Part shown: one piece after another, positions 11,429 through 22,102 of the stretch
Layout: each line of letters begins with the position of its first letter
Position numbering within the stretch: the first letter of the stretch is position 1
NCBI RefSeq assembly: GCF_000001735.4
Contig: NC_003075.7
Location: 807,001-871,000 of the forward strand
DNA from: Arabidopsis thaliana
Lineage: Eukaryota > Streptophyta > Magnoliopsida > Brassicales > Brassicaceae
Length of the DNA stretch: 64,000 nt
Direction: 5' to 3'
Notes under the pieces: model-generated
Told to the model about the DNA's origin: nothing
Database searches by the model: none
Seen by the model: only the letters and a program-made list of their open reading frames with translations
Program-made: the position numbers and the translations under genes

Positions 11429-11724
11429 TTTGATTAGTGGATGAATAAGAGAGTTATTTTTGTATAAAGTTTTTAACTTAATGGATTTATTTGAAAAACT
11501 ATACAAACTTAATTAAAAATATCCAAGATCTAAAATTCCAAAAATCAAACGCTTTTGGATTTAGTAACTTAAGGGCTTTTAAACTTCATTTCTCCTTTTA
11601 TTTTTATTGTTTGAATAAAATGTAAAATTTATTCGAAAAATTTGGTTACATCAGATGCAACGTTTGATTAATATATAATATATATGTTGAAAGTAGAGAT
11701 TGAAATAAACAGATTGTGGGTTTG

Positions 11725-12120
11725 TTATCTTGAGCAAAACCACCTCGCCATACAACCGTCGTATCTCCCGTCCCCTTGTTCTCTAATGGATGAGACTATG
11801 TTTCGAGTTTGCTTATCGATTCTTTGGATGAGTTGAGATGATAGAATAGATGCTTCTCCATGTCTATGGCGGTTTCTTTCTTTCCATAGTGAATGTACTA
11901 CAAGCTGAAAGGCATATCTCGTCAAGAACAAGCATTCTTTATCGAGAGATGTATGTGTCTGTGATTATCTTAATGATAGAATCCCAGTGAGGACCCACCA
12001 AACCTCCGTTGAGTATGAACAAGTGAAGAACAAATGGTTACGTGATTCCAAAGGATCTTGACAAAGAACACAAGCGAGAACAGATTTGGGCCTTTATTCA
12101 AACCCATGACTGATTAGTTA
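11725..12120 (-). mobile_element. LINE (non-LTR) reverse-transcriptase C-terminal fragment
   Basis: Minus-strand translation gives zf-RVT-type sequence: DPLESRNHLFFTCSYSTEVWW in one frame, then LVVHSLWKERNRHRHGE in another. This is the zinc-binding region that ends plant LINE polyproteins. At least one frame change separates the two parts, and no endonuclease or RT core is nearby. It is a short, old, dead fragment of about 400 bp between the polygalacturonase and the NIMIN-like gene. Confidence 0.75.
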
Positions 12121-12956
12121 TTGAGTGAAATCACTGAAATCAAATTATTTTCATTGCAGTTAGTAATGTCTTCTTTGACCTGGTTATAAAGTTTTTCTTT
12201 TTTTGGTTATCAAAGAAAATGCGTTTTGTCTTTTCTTTTTATAATACTTTTATTGTTTCACTTTCCGCGCAACATTCACGTTTTGGATTGTTAAAATATT
12301 CAAAGCAAGAATGAGCATTTTCCAATTCGGTCTCCATCATTAAATTCGATAAAAGTTTGCGACTTCGGATTTGACACAAATCCAACGGCCAATAACAAAG
12401 AATAGCATACAATATGGTTACGTTGAATAAATATTTCTAGACAAGCCTTGTGAACAAAAACGAAAAGTAAACACATTTGTCAATAATTTAAGTTGGTCAG
12501 TCTTTTTTTAAGACCCAAAGAAAGAAACAATGAAATTCGACTAGGAATAATCTTTTTACTTTCTTACCCCTGGTCACGTTTTCCACGATGAACAGAAATT
12601 ATGGAGTAAAGAGTTATTAACTTTGATATATGATTAATTTAAATTGAAAAATGTATGGTTTTATTCTTTATTTAAGGGAATTTAATAATGTATTGGTTTG
12701 TGGATTTTGGTTTCACTTAGAAATCTAATTAAAACTATATGTTCTTTTCTAGAACACATTTTTTAATTGAAATACAAATAAACTAGATATAGAAAAATAA
12801 ATTGGAGGTTATAAGTGGCAATTTAGTCTTTTCTAATACCATTATCTTTCACCACTCCCCTCAATATACATTTCTCCTAAAAACCCTAAATTCCAAAAAC
12901 AAAAGAAAGAAAAACAAAACTTTCTTCTTCTTCTTCTTCACCATCGAAAAGAGATA
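12121..12956. other. Intergenic interval upstream of the NIMIN-like gene
   Basis: AT-rich with no supported gene. The final 60 bp carry a (CTT)n run (12920-12938) and are probably the 5' leader of the NIMIN-like gene. Confidence 0.5.
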
Positions 12957-13379
12957 ATGAACCAAGAAGAAGAAAAAACAGAGAACAAAAGGATCAACGA
13001 GATCGATGAAGACGAAGAAGAAGAGTTGGAGAACAAGAAGATGGACATGTTCTTCAATCTCATTAAAAACTACCAGGATGCTAAGAAACGAAGACGACAA
13101 TACTTAACTCAAGATTCTGGCGACGTTGCTTCGATGCCGACCAAGAGATCCGACTACAGCATTGTTCCTGTATTCCGTGCTGAAGATTTTTCTCACTGTA
13201 TGGACTTAAACCTAAAGCCATCGAATTCGATTATCTCCACCAAGAACCAAGAAGAAGAGAAGCAAGAAGAAGAAGAAGAAGAAGATGATGAAGAAGAAGA
13301 AGATGATGATGAAGGAGAAGAAGAAGTTGAGAAGGTGATGAGAAAAGATAATGGTTTAGATCTTAATCTTGCATTGTAA
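12957..13379 (+). CDS. NIMIN-like acidic repressor protein (NPR1-interactor family)
   Basis: Intronless gene of 140 aa. Residues 1-30 are Glu/Asp-rich. Residues around 33-50 (MDMFFNLIKNYQDAKKRRRQ) match the core shared by NIMIN proteins, which bind the salicylic-acid receptor NPR1 and restrain PR gene expression; the KKRRR can also serve as a nuclear signal. There are two EAR-type motifs: MDLNLKP in the middle and LDLNLAL at the C-terminus. Between them is a 40-residue Glu/Asp tract coded by GAA/GAT repeats. The EAR motifs imply recruitment of TOPLESS-type co-repressors, which is inference. The family call rests on the short core only. From memory this is At4g01895. Confidence 0.8.
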   Translation: MNQEEEKTENKRINEIDEDEEEELENKKMDMFFNLIKNYQDAKKRRRQYLTQDSGDVASMPTKRSDYSIVPVFRAEDFSHCMDLNLKPSNSIISTKNQEEEKQEEEEEEDDEEEEDDDEGEEEVEKVMRKDNGLDLNLAL

Positions 13380-13486
13380 TAATACACTTTGTTTTTTGGT
13401 TCTGTTTCGTGAATAAGAAGAAAAAAACTTTCTTAATTACATTATTAAAAGAGTGACATTGCAATTAAACTTAAAGCAGTGAATCA

Positions 13487-14466
13487 TCAAGTCAAGAAGC
13501 TGCATGTGAAATTTCCATTGATGAATGTTAGCTTCTCAGCTTTGACGACAGAATCTAGAGGAAGAGGAACGAAGGTTTTGTCTGGACCATAGAAGTGAGG
13601 GAAGCTATTTACTTCATCCACAGCTTCATAGATTAATCCATCTCCAAGCTGCCAAATAAAGCACATCAAACAAAAACAAAAATGTCAATCTCTTCTTAGC
13701 ACTAAAATGTATCCAAAACATCAACGTAGCATAACGATTCAAATGACAATTTTGTAAGAACTTTACATCAATGTCCATGACCATCCTAAGATCATGGTTC
13801 TGCTACTTAGATTGTGTTTATCCACAATTGCAGCTTGGTAAGAAAAATGTTTGAAACCCATTTTGTTTTCAAGTGTACAAAATAACACTAAACTTTAGCA
13901 CAAACCACACATAACCAACTCTAGCTAACTCATACCCACTTTAGCTAACTGCTCCTCTACTTAAACATGGAGCTAATCACGCAATAAACTAACATTTACC
14001 AAATCAACCACTCACCAAACTAGAGGATCCCTAACACAAAAATGATCATAAATTTTCTATCCACATATGTTTCAAGTTAAAGGTAAAAGTCAACCTTCTT
14101 AGGATCGACTTGAAGAAGGTAAAGATACTCCTTCACATCCACGAAAAAGTTCTTCAATGTCAATTGTACCTAGAAATCAGAGAATCGATTTCATCACAAA
14201 AGCAGTAAAAATCTACATAAAAGTAATGATTTTTCACAAGTTCAAACCAAATTGCCTAAGAAAATGAGAAAATTTTCGAGAATCTTCATCACCCAAATGA
14301 AAAAGTTGAGATCTTTATGGGAAGAGAGAAAGACCTGATCAAGTTTGCTGAGATGATAATAACAAGTTGATTTATCAATCTCTGCACCATAAGAAGATCC
14401 ATTCTTCTTAAACTCTTCCCATTCTTGTTCCGTACTGATTCTGTATATGAACTCTTCCTCAGCCAT
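13487..14466 (-). CDS. Small DUF952-family protein
   Basis: Three exons (14335-14466, 14095-14169, 13487-13648) give 122 aa starting MAEEEFIYRISTEQEWEEF. The sequence has the DUF952 pattern: an N-terminal strand, then DKSTCYYHLSKLDQVQLTLKNFF, then YLYLLQVDPKK, then LGDGLIYEAVDEVNSFPHFYG near the end. The fold resembles bacterial DUF952 proteins, which adopt an ADP-ribosyltransferase-like fold; no plant activity is known to me. No targeting signal is apparent. It is head-to-head with GLB1, with 269 bp between start codons. From memory this is At4g01897. Confidence 0.85.
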
Positions 14467-14735
14467 TTTTGTTTCACCTTAACCAGTGTGAGATCGAAAA
14501 ATCGTAACTTTAAAGCAGACTTGATTCGATTCCATTCCATCAGAGCCACTTCACTAAACCGATCTAAACCGGAAATCAATTTCTGTACTAAACCGGTTTT
14601 ATTAGCTAAACCGACTCGTCGTCAACTTCGAAGTTCCACTTCCAATAATTACCTCCTTCGTCGTCGCTTTCGATGGTCGAAATCAGTTGGTAAAGAGGAA
14701 ACTCTGAAAGTTGTGTTAAAAAAAAAACTAGAATC
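14467..14735. promoter_or_regulatory. Shared promoter between the DUF952 gene and GLB1
   Basis: 269 bp between divergent ATGs. Several AAACCG/CGGTTT pieces occur (near 14559, 14568, 14591 and 14609), and the last 25 bp before GLB1 include a run of nine A. No clear TATA box is present in either direction. Confidence 0.45.
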
Positions 14736-16294
14736 ATGGCGGCGTCAATGACGAAACCCATCTCAATAACTTCTCTCGGTTTCTATTCTGATCGAAAGAA
14801 CATTGCTTTCTCTGATTGCATTTCGATTTGTTCTGGATTCAGACATTCCCGACCATCTTGCCTCGATTTGGTCACAAAGTCACCGAGTAATAACAGTCGT
14901 GTTTTACCTGTCGTTAGTGCCCAAATATCTTCTGGTAAGCCAACAGTAATGAGTCTCTGATCCTTTTTTCGATCAATTTGGTTTCTTTTGTGTGTTCATA
15001 GCATTTCTCTTTTCATATTTTGTTAGATTATATTCCAGACTCGAAATTTTACAAGGTGGAAGCAATTGTCAGGTAAGCTTCTAATTTTTGTTTTGATGTA
15101 CCAATCAAAGCTCATAATTGTGACAATGTTGCTTGTTTCTTCTCTGTTCATGTATGAATGTTGGACTGATAAAGACCATGGAGAATCCAGCAAGTTTCAT
15201 CGGTAAGATTTTCCTTGTTCTCAACTTTGATATGTGAAAAGATTTGAACTTTGCTAATCACTTGAGGTTTCCATTATTACTTGTTATCCATGAAGAGTCT
15301 ATAGTGTTTTAAATGTGGATTTTGAATACTATAAAACAGAATTTTGAGAAATAAGTAAGAGTAGTAGTTCTTATCGATGCATGCGAAAATCAAATAATGT
15401 CAGTGAACTCGACAGGACTGGTCAAATCTTCGTTTCTCTAGTGTTTGAAATGTGAATTTGAATTGAAGGGTTTATGGTTCTCATAGTTATTGTAGATGGT
15501 ACTTGTTACTTCCTTAGTATATAGAGATGATTATTACACTTTTGAAAAATCCAAAACTAAATCTTGAGTTTCTCTGTTTCATAAATAAATAGGCTTTACT
15601 GAAAATCGGGATTCGAGGTGTTACTGTTTCTGATGTGAGAGGGTTTGGTGCACAAGGAGGTTCTACCGAGAGACACGGTGGTACGTCCGTGAATTCAAGA
15701 ATTGGTTTGATGATTCTTCTTATTGTCAAAATGTGTTCATGACTTTTCTATACACATTGTTGCATTTGCAGGCTCTGAGTTCTCGGAAGACAAATTTGTT
15801 GCTAAAGTTAAGATGGAAATCGTTGTTAAGAAAGACCAAGTACGTATATGGTTAAAAAAATCGATACTTCATAAGCGAAATTCGAGTTTGAGCCATTACT
15901 TTTTTTTTTCTTGTTGCAGGTGGAATCTGTAATCAACACAATAATTGAAGGAGCAAGGACAGGAGAGATTGGTGATGGCAAGATTTTTGGTAACACAAAA
16001 AGTTTTCTTGTTACTCTTTTCACAATCAGATTTATGTTTGATACCTCAAATTGTAAATGCAAAATGAAATTACTCAGATTGTGATTGTTTCTTGTTTGGT
16101 TATATACAGTTTTGCCTGTGTCAGATGTCATAAGAGTTAGGACAGGTAAAAACTTCAAAAGCCATATTCTTTTTAAAAGAAAGACACAGATCTTGGCTTG
16201 CCTTAAAACGTGTGTACATGTTGATAAAACATTTTCAGGTGAGCGTGGGGAGAAAGCAGAGAAGATGACTGGTGATATGCTTTCACCGTCTTAG
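14736..16294 (+). CDS. GLB1: Plastid PII nitrogen/carbon sensor GLB1
   Basis: Eight exons: 14736-14934, 15027-15072, 15175-15202, 15593-15680, 15772-15839, 15920-15989, 16110-16145 and 16239-16294, giving 196 aa. Residues 1 to about 62 are a Ser-rich plastid transit peptide. The PII core follows: the first strand KFYKVEAIVRPWRIQQVSSAL, the T-loop VRGFGAQGGSTERHGGSEF, the B-loop EGARTGEIGDGKIFVLPV and the C-terminal RTGERGEKAEKMTGDM. In plants PII binds ATP and 2-oxoglutarate and activates N-acetylglutamate kinase (arginine synthesis) in the chloroplast. The protein ends soon after the last motif, fitting the known loss of the glutamine-sensing Q-loop in Brassicaceae. From memory this is At4g01900. 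Confidence 0.98.
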
Positions 16295-16508
16295 GAACAA
16301 ACAGAGCTCAAGAATGGTTTTTTTTTTTTTCATTTCGGTCTCTAGATTCTGCGAATAATAATGAATGGAGTCTGTGTTTGGTTTCATGTTGAATCGATCA
16401 AGATGTGTTTTTAACTGTACATGAATTATGCAGAAACATCTGTCCTGGTTCTCAGACATCGAAACTCTGTTCCTAATAAAAGCCGAAGTCCCTGTTTTTA
16501 TTGTGGTA

Positions 16509-17052
16509 CTAGATTTTAATCACAATTTTTTTTTAAAGTTAGTATATATAAAAATTTGCAAATTGTATCTATCTATTAAATATTTTTATTTTATAGTTTA
16601 CAATTGTTATTAAGTAACGTCCTGCCAAACCCGTACCGCCAACCCGTCCCGTAAAAAAATTTATTTATTTTATTAATGTTGATTTTATTTATGATATGTT
16701 TATGAATCATTGTTTAAATATTTTGTAATTTTGTAGTAATTAATTGCTATCAAATATCTCTATGGTTTGCGGCTTATAATCGAATTGTTATAATCATGAA
16801 AAAAAGCAATATCAAAAATGATAATTTTGTAGTGTTTAAATCATATTAATTATTTTAGAAGTTTTACTTTAGTAACTAATCGTATAGTTAATGCGGAGAG
16901 ATTTTGGGAAGGTAGTTAAATGCAAATATTTAATTCGAAGATTTACTTTCTAATTATCAAAAATAATTATTAAATATCAGTGGCAGCCACTGTAAATAAG
17001 TCCCAACTTGAAGATTTATTTCACAGAATGGCTGCAAAAATATATATGTAGA
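16509..17052 (-). mobile_element. Non-autonomous Helitron-like insertion
   Basis: On the minus strand the element starts TCTACATATATATTTTTGC and ends AATCTAG, sitting between a host A and a host T, with no target-site duplication. These are Helitron hallmarks (5' TC, 3' CTAG, A|T target). The paralogous GLB1 3' flank near 25810 lacks these 544 bp and reads straight through with the same spacing, so it serves as an empty site. There is no coding capacity. I do not see a convincing GC-rich hairpin near the 3' end, which keeps the family call tentative; the insertion itself is well supported. Confidence 0.65.
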
Positions 17053-17729
17053 TTCTCAAACAACAATGCTTTGAAGACGCCGTTGTCCAAGACTTCTTGC
17101 GACAACGATACTTCTTTTACTTTGTTTCATAATGATTTCAAGTAACCAAAAGTGCCTAGTACTACTAGTGTTGTTTGTTAGTAGTTCTTTGTCTGCTCCT
17201 CTAGCAACATCATTTCTCATTTTTCTTCTCTCTTTTGACAAGGCCAAATGTCTCATAACTCAAGAGCCTCTGGAAACACTTGTAAATTGAAGAAACTTCT
17301 TAAAGTCTATAAGAATGTTACTGAAACCAATATTTGAAAAGACAACAACCGTTTTCCAGTGTAAAGGAGAATTGCTTCTAATGGAAGCACAATATAACCT
17401 AATCTATCTAGATTTATATGCATATATCTAGATTTAATGAAGACGCTTTTGGTCATAAGATCTAAATGTAAAAGCAGACAAGACTGATAGTATTGTGTTC
17501 TTCATTTTTAATGTGAGATTTTGTAGAAACGAAAGGCATAACACGTTTGAAATAGCTGGATCATATCAAATTAAAATTGCAAGATTCTTATATAAATAAT
17601 ACATCAACGAAATCAACTTATAATGGAAATGAACTTGTAGAAGAAATGGTACAAGATATCTAAAAGAAACCCCCACTCCCTAGACATTTTGGGCTTTAAG
17701 GGTATACCTTCACCCCACTCGCTTGACAT
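17053..17729. other. 3' flank of DC1 gene A, shared by the array
   Basis: No gene. Pieces recur downstream of the other array members: the ATGCTTTGAAGACGCC motif (17066), the TTAGTAGTTCTTTGTCT block (17177) and the ATCATATCAAATTAAAATTG block before the DC1 stop. The CTCTGGAAACACTTG junction at 17270 is the empty site for the solo LTR at 31143. Confidence 0.6.
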
Positions 17730-19685
17730 CTATCCAAAGGCGCATTCAATAGAGCAAAAGTACTTATCTGAGGTTCCAACTATCTTCAAGATGATAGGAA
17801 AAATGCAATGCATCTTACACCCGCTGCAAAATGGACGCGATATACTATTATTGAGTACCACCTTAGATAATTCGCTAAGATCTATCGTGCTTCCTGGCAT
17901 GAGCCATGAAAAGTCTCCGAGCACACACTTTATATGCAAACTAGCCCGGTAATCTTTACATGTGTAGAACCATGTCTCTGGATTGGTTTCTTTTTCACAA
18001 ATGTCACACCAGTATTTACCACTAGCCTCTTTGTCAAAGCATAGTGAGAGAGGATGATCGTCAACTCTATGCTTTACCACTTGTGGAAAAGTGGCGCATT
18101 TGAAGCATATGGCAAATCTGCAATCGTCTTCAATGCACCTTAGCACAGAATAAGAACTCTTATTGCAGCCATTGCAACTACTCTTAGTCTCTTCATCTAG
18201 TAAAGTGTAATATAAGGGATGATCGGGATGACTTGGATGGACAAACGGCTCAGAGATTGAACCGCACCCAACATCGAATGTAATGCCCGAATACTGGTAA
18301 CTGAAACCATTGGAAAATCTATTACAAGCTTGACACTGAAAGAAATCATACTCGTATGAAACTAGAGTAAGACGTTCATTGTGTAGCACATGCCATCTCT
18401 TTCTAGGAAATCCAGCGCAGTTTTGGTGGAGAATGAAGTCACAATCCATACAGCCGTAGAAAGATTGGAGACATATGGGATGAGTGCATGCTCTGCACCG
18501 CTTCTTGTCGTCACAAAGAACACCATTAACGTGGAGTCTTAGGTAATGTTTTTTGTGGCTGAAATGTTGTATTGTGTTGTTGTCTATTACCACAAATGGT
18601 TTGATATCTTCTGTTTCTTCAGGTACTCCTTCGAGTTCTTTCCCGTTCCACACATCTTTGTTGGTAGCACATTTTGAATGAACGACGTAGCCGGAGCACC
18701 TCTGACAAGAAAAACCTCCACAAGTCCAATCCACCTTCCGGTGACAAACTTCACACACAGAATTCACAACACCAAGAACAGAAGTTCGCGAAACACGGTG
18801 ATCATGCCGATTAATGTTTATGAGGCGTGGAAGGGAAAGACAGTCTTGATGGATCATGAAACCACATTGAAAACACACGTAAGGGCTTCGATCTCCCTTC
18901 AGCCCGCAAGCATTACATGTAAAAGAATCAAGTCTTGGGAGAAGGGTGAGTTGGTGATCATGAGCTTTCAAATTCAGAAGAGATTGTTGTGGTGGATGTA
19001 GAACACAACGCATATCCAAGGTGAAGTTGCAAGAAGAACAATGATAAAAATATCTATCATCAATCTTTCTTGCGCAAAGACGACATGCTCCATCAGAATA
19101 GTCCGGTCGTTGACCTGTGTGGAGCTTAAGAGGGTGCGAGGGGTGGTAAGAGTGGTTTACCTCTAAAGGGTGATATACCTCTGACGGATGCCATACGCAA
19201 TCCACATGGAAGGTTAAATCACACTCTTGACATTTGTAAGCAAATTCATTACCACTAATCTTTCCACATTTAGCATCACAATCGAACGCCGCGATCCGCT
19301 CCTTGAGAAGGGTGAGCTTGTGGTGATGCCTCTCGGAATTTTCAATAAACTCTGGCGGTGGGTACATGGCACAGTGTAGATCCACGATAAAGCCACAGAT
19401 CTCACAATAATAGGATAGGTAATTGGTGCGCCTTCCACATAAATCACAGTGAAAACGTAAGTTACTACAAAGCTCAAGAGTGTGATTGGGGTGAGATGGA
19501 TGCTCGATATATTCGGAGACACCGTCACCACATGTCTTGTGGACGAAAAAATCACATCTTTTGCAATAGTAGCCATCGCTGATAGCTTCAAAGTGACCAC
19601 AACAATCACCTTTCCTCAGGTCATTCCAAGGCATCATTTGATGGTTATGGATCAACGGTAGTGACACCACTCCCTTAGAATCCAT
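17730..19685 (-). CDS. DC1 (Cys/His-rich C1) domain protein, array copy A
   Basis: Intronless gene of 651 aa starting MDSKGVVSLPLIHNHQMMPW. It is a string of about nine to ten plant DC1 modules, each built as H-x2-H followed by C-x2-C and a closing C-x2-C/H-x-C. Examples are DGYYCKRCDFFVHKTC, FHCDLCGRRTNYLSYYCEIC, FTCNACGLKGDRSPYVCFQC and YWCDICEKETNPETWFYTC. DC1 proteins bind zinc; some plant members are tied to stress and salicylate responses, but no activity is assigned here. There is no signal peptide or membrane segment. It is head-to-head with the broken INSIG-like copy at 20237. From memory this is about At4g01910. Confidence 0.93.
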   Translation of the reverse strand: MDSKGVVSLPLIHNHQMMPWNDLRKGDCCGHFEAISDGYYCKRCDFFVHKTCGDGVSEYIEHPSHPNHTLELCSNLRFHCDLCGRRTNYLSYYCEICGFIVDLHCAMYPPPEFIENSERHHHKLTLLKERIAAFDCDAKCGKISGNEFAYKCQECDLTFHVDCVWHPSEVYHPLEVNHSYHPSHPLKLHTGQRPDYSDGACRLCARKIDDRYFYHCSSCNFTLDMRCVLHPPQQSLLNLKAHDHQLTLLPRLDSFTCNACGLKGDRSPYVCFQCGFMIHQDCLSLPRLININRHDHRVSRTSVLGVVNSVCEVCHRKVDWTCGGFSCQRCSGYVVHSKCATNKDVWNGKELEGVPEETEDIKPFVVIDNNTIQHFSHKKHYLRLHVNGVLCDDKKRCRACTHPICLQSFYGCMDCDFILHQNCAGFPRKRWHVLHNERLTLVSYEYDFFQCQACNRFSNGFSYQYSGITFDVGCGSISEPFVHPSHPDHPLYYTLLDEETKSSCNGCNKSSYSVLRCIEDDCRFAICFKCATFPQVVKHRVDDHPLSLCFDKEASGKYWCDICEKETNPETWFYTCKDYRASLHIKCVLGDFSWLMPGSTIDLSELSKVVLNNSISRPFCSGCKMHCIFPIILKIVGTSDKYFCSIECAFG

Positions 19686-20236
19686 GGTCGTATACTACGA
19701 GATTTGGAAGAATAAGAGGTTGGATCTGAAATCGCAAAGCTATGCTCCTTTCACGTTTCTTTCTCTCTCAAAACTCAAAAGTCTTCTCTCGATAATCTCA
19801 ACGATGCTCTTGTAATATTAATCATTATATTAAACTTTTGAATTGTTTGGTCTTTCATTAACAATGAATATAGTTTTATGATAGTGACAATATAACTAAT
19901 CATCATTAACCACTTGTAATAAATAGTCAATTTTTAATTCTTTAGATGTATACCAATCGGCATGATCCATTTATGAGCTTCATCTCCCCCATTATTTTTT
20001 CAACTTCACTTTTGATGTACGTTAAATTTTGGAATTAATATTGATAGAAAATCTCAATAAGAAAACTCCCACTCGTTTTCTTATACCAAGGCATTCATGT
20101 ACCTTCTGAGATATCGGTTTAGTTTTGGTTATGTTTCGGTTTGAGAAATTTCATTTCGGTTAGAGTCAGTTCAATTCGGTTTGTTTATTTAAACAGGTCC
20201 TTCATTTTTTTTTGTATGGATGATATTGGTTGGAAG

Positions 20237-21254
20237 ATGTTAGTCTTAGCGATATCTCCTCCTTCAACGACTCTCATAAGACCATTAAAACAAAATGGGC
20301 AAAACCGGTCACCGGTTTGAAAAATCGTCTGCTTGAGCCAGAGGAGGCAGAGCAAAACTGGCACCGGAAAATCATGGATCGTCCCAGTAAACCTCTCGCT
20401 TTTTGGTTCAGGCTTCTTCGTGGGTCCTCTTCTCGATGGTCTCCACTGACTCACGTGTTGATCTCGTTGTTTACCAAAACGGAGCTTTTCAAATCGGTCC
20501 TCTTCATACAAACATCTGGGTAAGATTAAAATCCACAACTTTAAGAATCCTTCATAAAAACATTCTGTTTTTGATCTTGTAAGGTGTGTTTTTTCAGGTC
20601 CCGTTCTTGCTTGGCTTATTTTACTGTACAGTATGTTTACTACAACTCCTCTTGGATGATAGAACCTCTATAAAGCCTCCACGTTGCAACCTGTGACAAA
20701 ACCATAATTTCGCTCTTGTGAGTATGTATTGTTGTGTAGAAGTATAACTATTTTGGGGACAGTGGAAGTGAAACTCTATATGGTTTGGTGAATGAAACAG
20801 AGCACTGGTGTTGTTCTTAGAGCTAAGTTCTGAAATCTACAAAGCTGGAGTTTCAGACAACATAGAAGCTTACATTCTATTTGCCTTAGCAGAATTTATT
20901 TGGTTCTCTTTGGATAAACTTGGATTGGCTTCACCATTGCCACTCTCCTTGGTGTCGCCTGTCCTTTAGCCGAAATCTTCATAATGCAGTAAGTAAACTG
21001 CGCGCTTCAACAACCATCTCTTTGTTTTTTATCAGAAGTCAGTCTAAAGATTGTCATAACCTGGCTTAACAGATTCTTCCATCTGTGGTACTATATATCC
21101 AGAAGCAAACATAGAGATCTTTGGCCAGGTAATAAGTGTTTATACAGACATATTCAAACAAAAACATACACATGAATACTCTGTTTCTTTTTGTTTTGTT
21201 TTCTGGTGAAGGGATTGGTTACGTGGACGACAACGTGCTACTTCGTCTACACAC
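20237..21254 (+). pseudogene. Broken copy of the INSIG-like membrane protein gene
   Basis: Aligns by eye with all five exons and the introns of the intact gene at 34102. Shared landmarks are AGCGATATCTCCTCC at 20250, the GTCCCGTTCTTGCTTGGC exon 2 start, and the GACAACATAGAAGCTTAC stretch of exon 3. It is dead: exon 1 has a CGA to TGA change after about 27 codons and a 4-base insertion near 20450, exon 3 lost one base near 20915, exon 4 gained ATAT near 21094, and exon 5 homology stops at TACACAC (21254). Its position head-to-head with DC1 copy A mirrors DC1 copy D plus the intact gene, so the pair was duplicated together. Confidence 0.88.
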
Positions 21255-21589
21255 AGAACTTGCTACAATGGCGTCTTCAAAGCATTGTAGTTTCTGAATA
21301 CCAGATGATCTGAAAGAAACAGTCATGTGTATGCTTTGAAGACGCCATTGCCCAAGACTTCTTGCAACAAGGGTTTACTTTATTACTAATGATCTGAAAC
21401 AGAATGCACATTGACATTATGCTTAGGGAATCTTCTTGAATGTCTATCATGGTTATAGTTTGCTCTTCAAAAAATGTCAATCTTAGTACTGGTGGGAATG
21501 ATGATGACACAACATTCTTGAGTTAAGAAGTTCTCTTTGATCAGTTGGGTGAATTTCTATGGCATCCCATCTGAAACATTAGCGTTCAA
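21255..21589. other. Rearranged array flank with a perfect 20-bp inverted repeat
   Basis: Right where homology to INSIG exon 5 ends, 21266-21285 (CAATGGCGTCTTCAAAGCAT) is repeated as an exact reverse complement at 21331-21350, with a 45-bp loop. The right arm is the ordinary array flank motif seen at 17062 and 25829. The left arm is an inverted extra copy. Confidence 0.7.
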
Positions 21590-21990
21590 TGGTACCTCCA
21601 TAACCAGTAGCATGGCAGAATGTTCTATACAACGGCGTAAGTAAGATCCTTCATTCCAAAGACAAGGCATAACACGTTTGAAACAGCTGATCATATCAAA
21701 TTAAAATTCCAAGATTCTTAGATAACTAATACATGCCATAAGTACCATTAAATCAACTTCTTAGAATGGAAATGAATTTGTAAAAGAAATGGTACAAGAA
21801 ATCTAAAAGAAAAGCCTACTCGCTAAACATCCGAGGGTCCAAGTATCTTCAAGATGATAGGAAAAATGCAACGCAACTCACACCAGATGCAAAATGGACG
21901 AGATAAACTATTATTGAGCACCACCTCATATGATATATGTTACAACACACACATTGTATATGGAGTTTGGTGCCAGAAAATTCTTAGATA
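21590..21990 (-). pseudogene. DC1 3'-end scrap (fragment 1)
   Basis: Bases 21835-21950 match the last exon part of the DC1 genes on the minus strand (the stretch coding NNSISRPFCSGCK and CIFPIILK in intact copies). The bases before that match the 3' flank, with block AACGGCGTAAGTAAGATCC shared with 25460. There is no open frame of useful length. It is a remnant of an array member lost by unequal exchange. Confidence 0.7.
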
Positions 21991-22102
21991 TTTAATACAT
22001 TAAGGAAATCAACTTATAAAGGAAATGAACTCGTAAGAAAGAAAAAAAATAACATTACAAGAAAAACCTCGACTCGCTAAACATCTTGCTTCATTTTGGG
22101 CT

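Noticed and set aside
13193-13387. Poly-Ser frame opposite the NIMIN-like gene
   Set aside because: It is the reverse of the GAA/GAT acidic tract.
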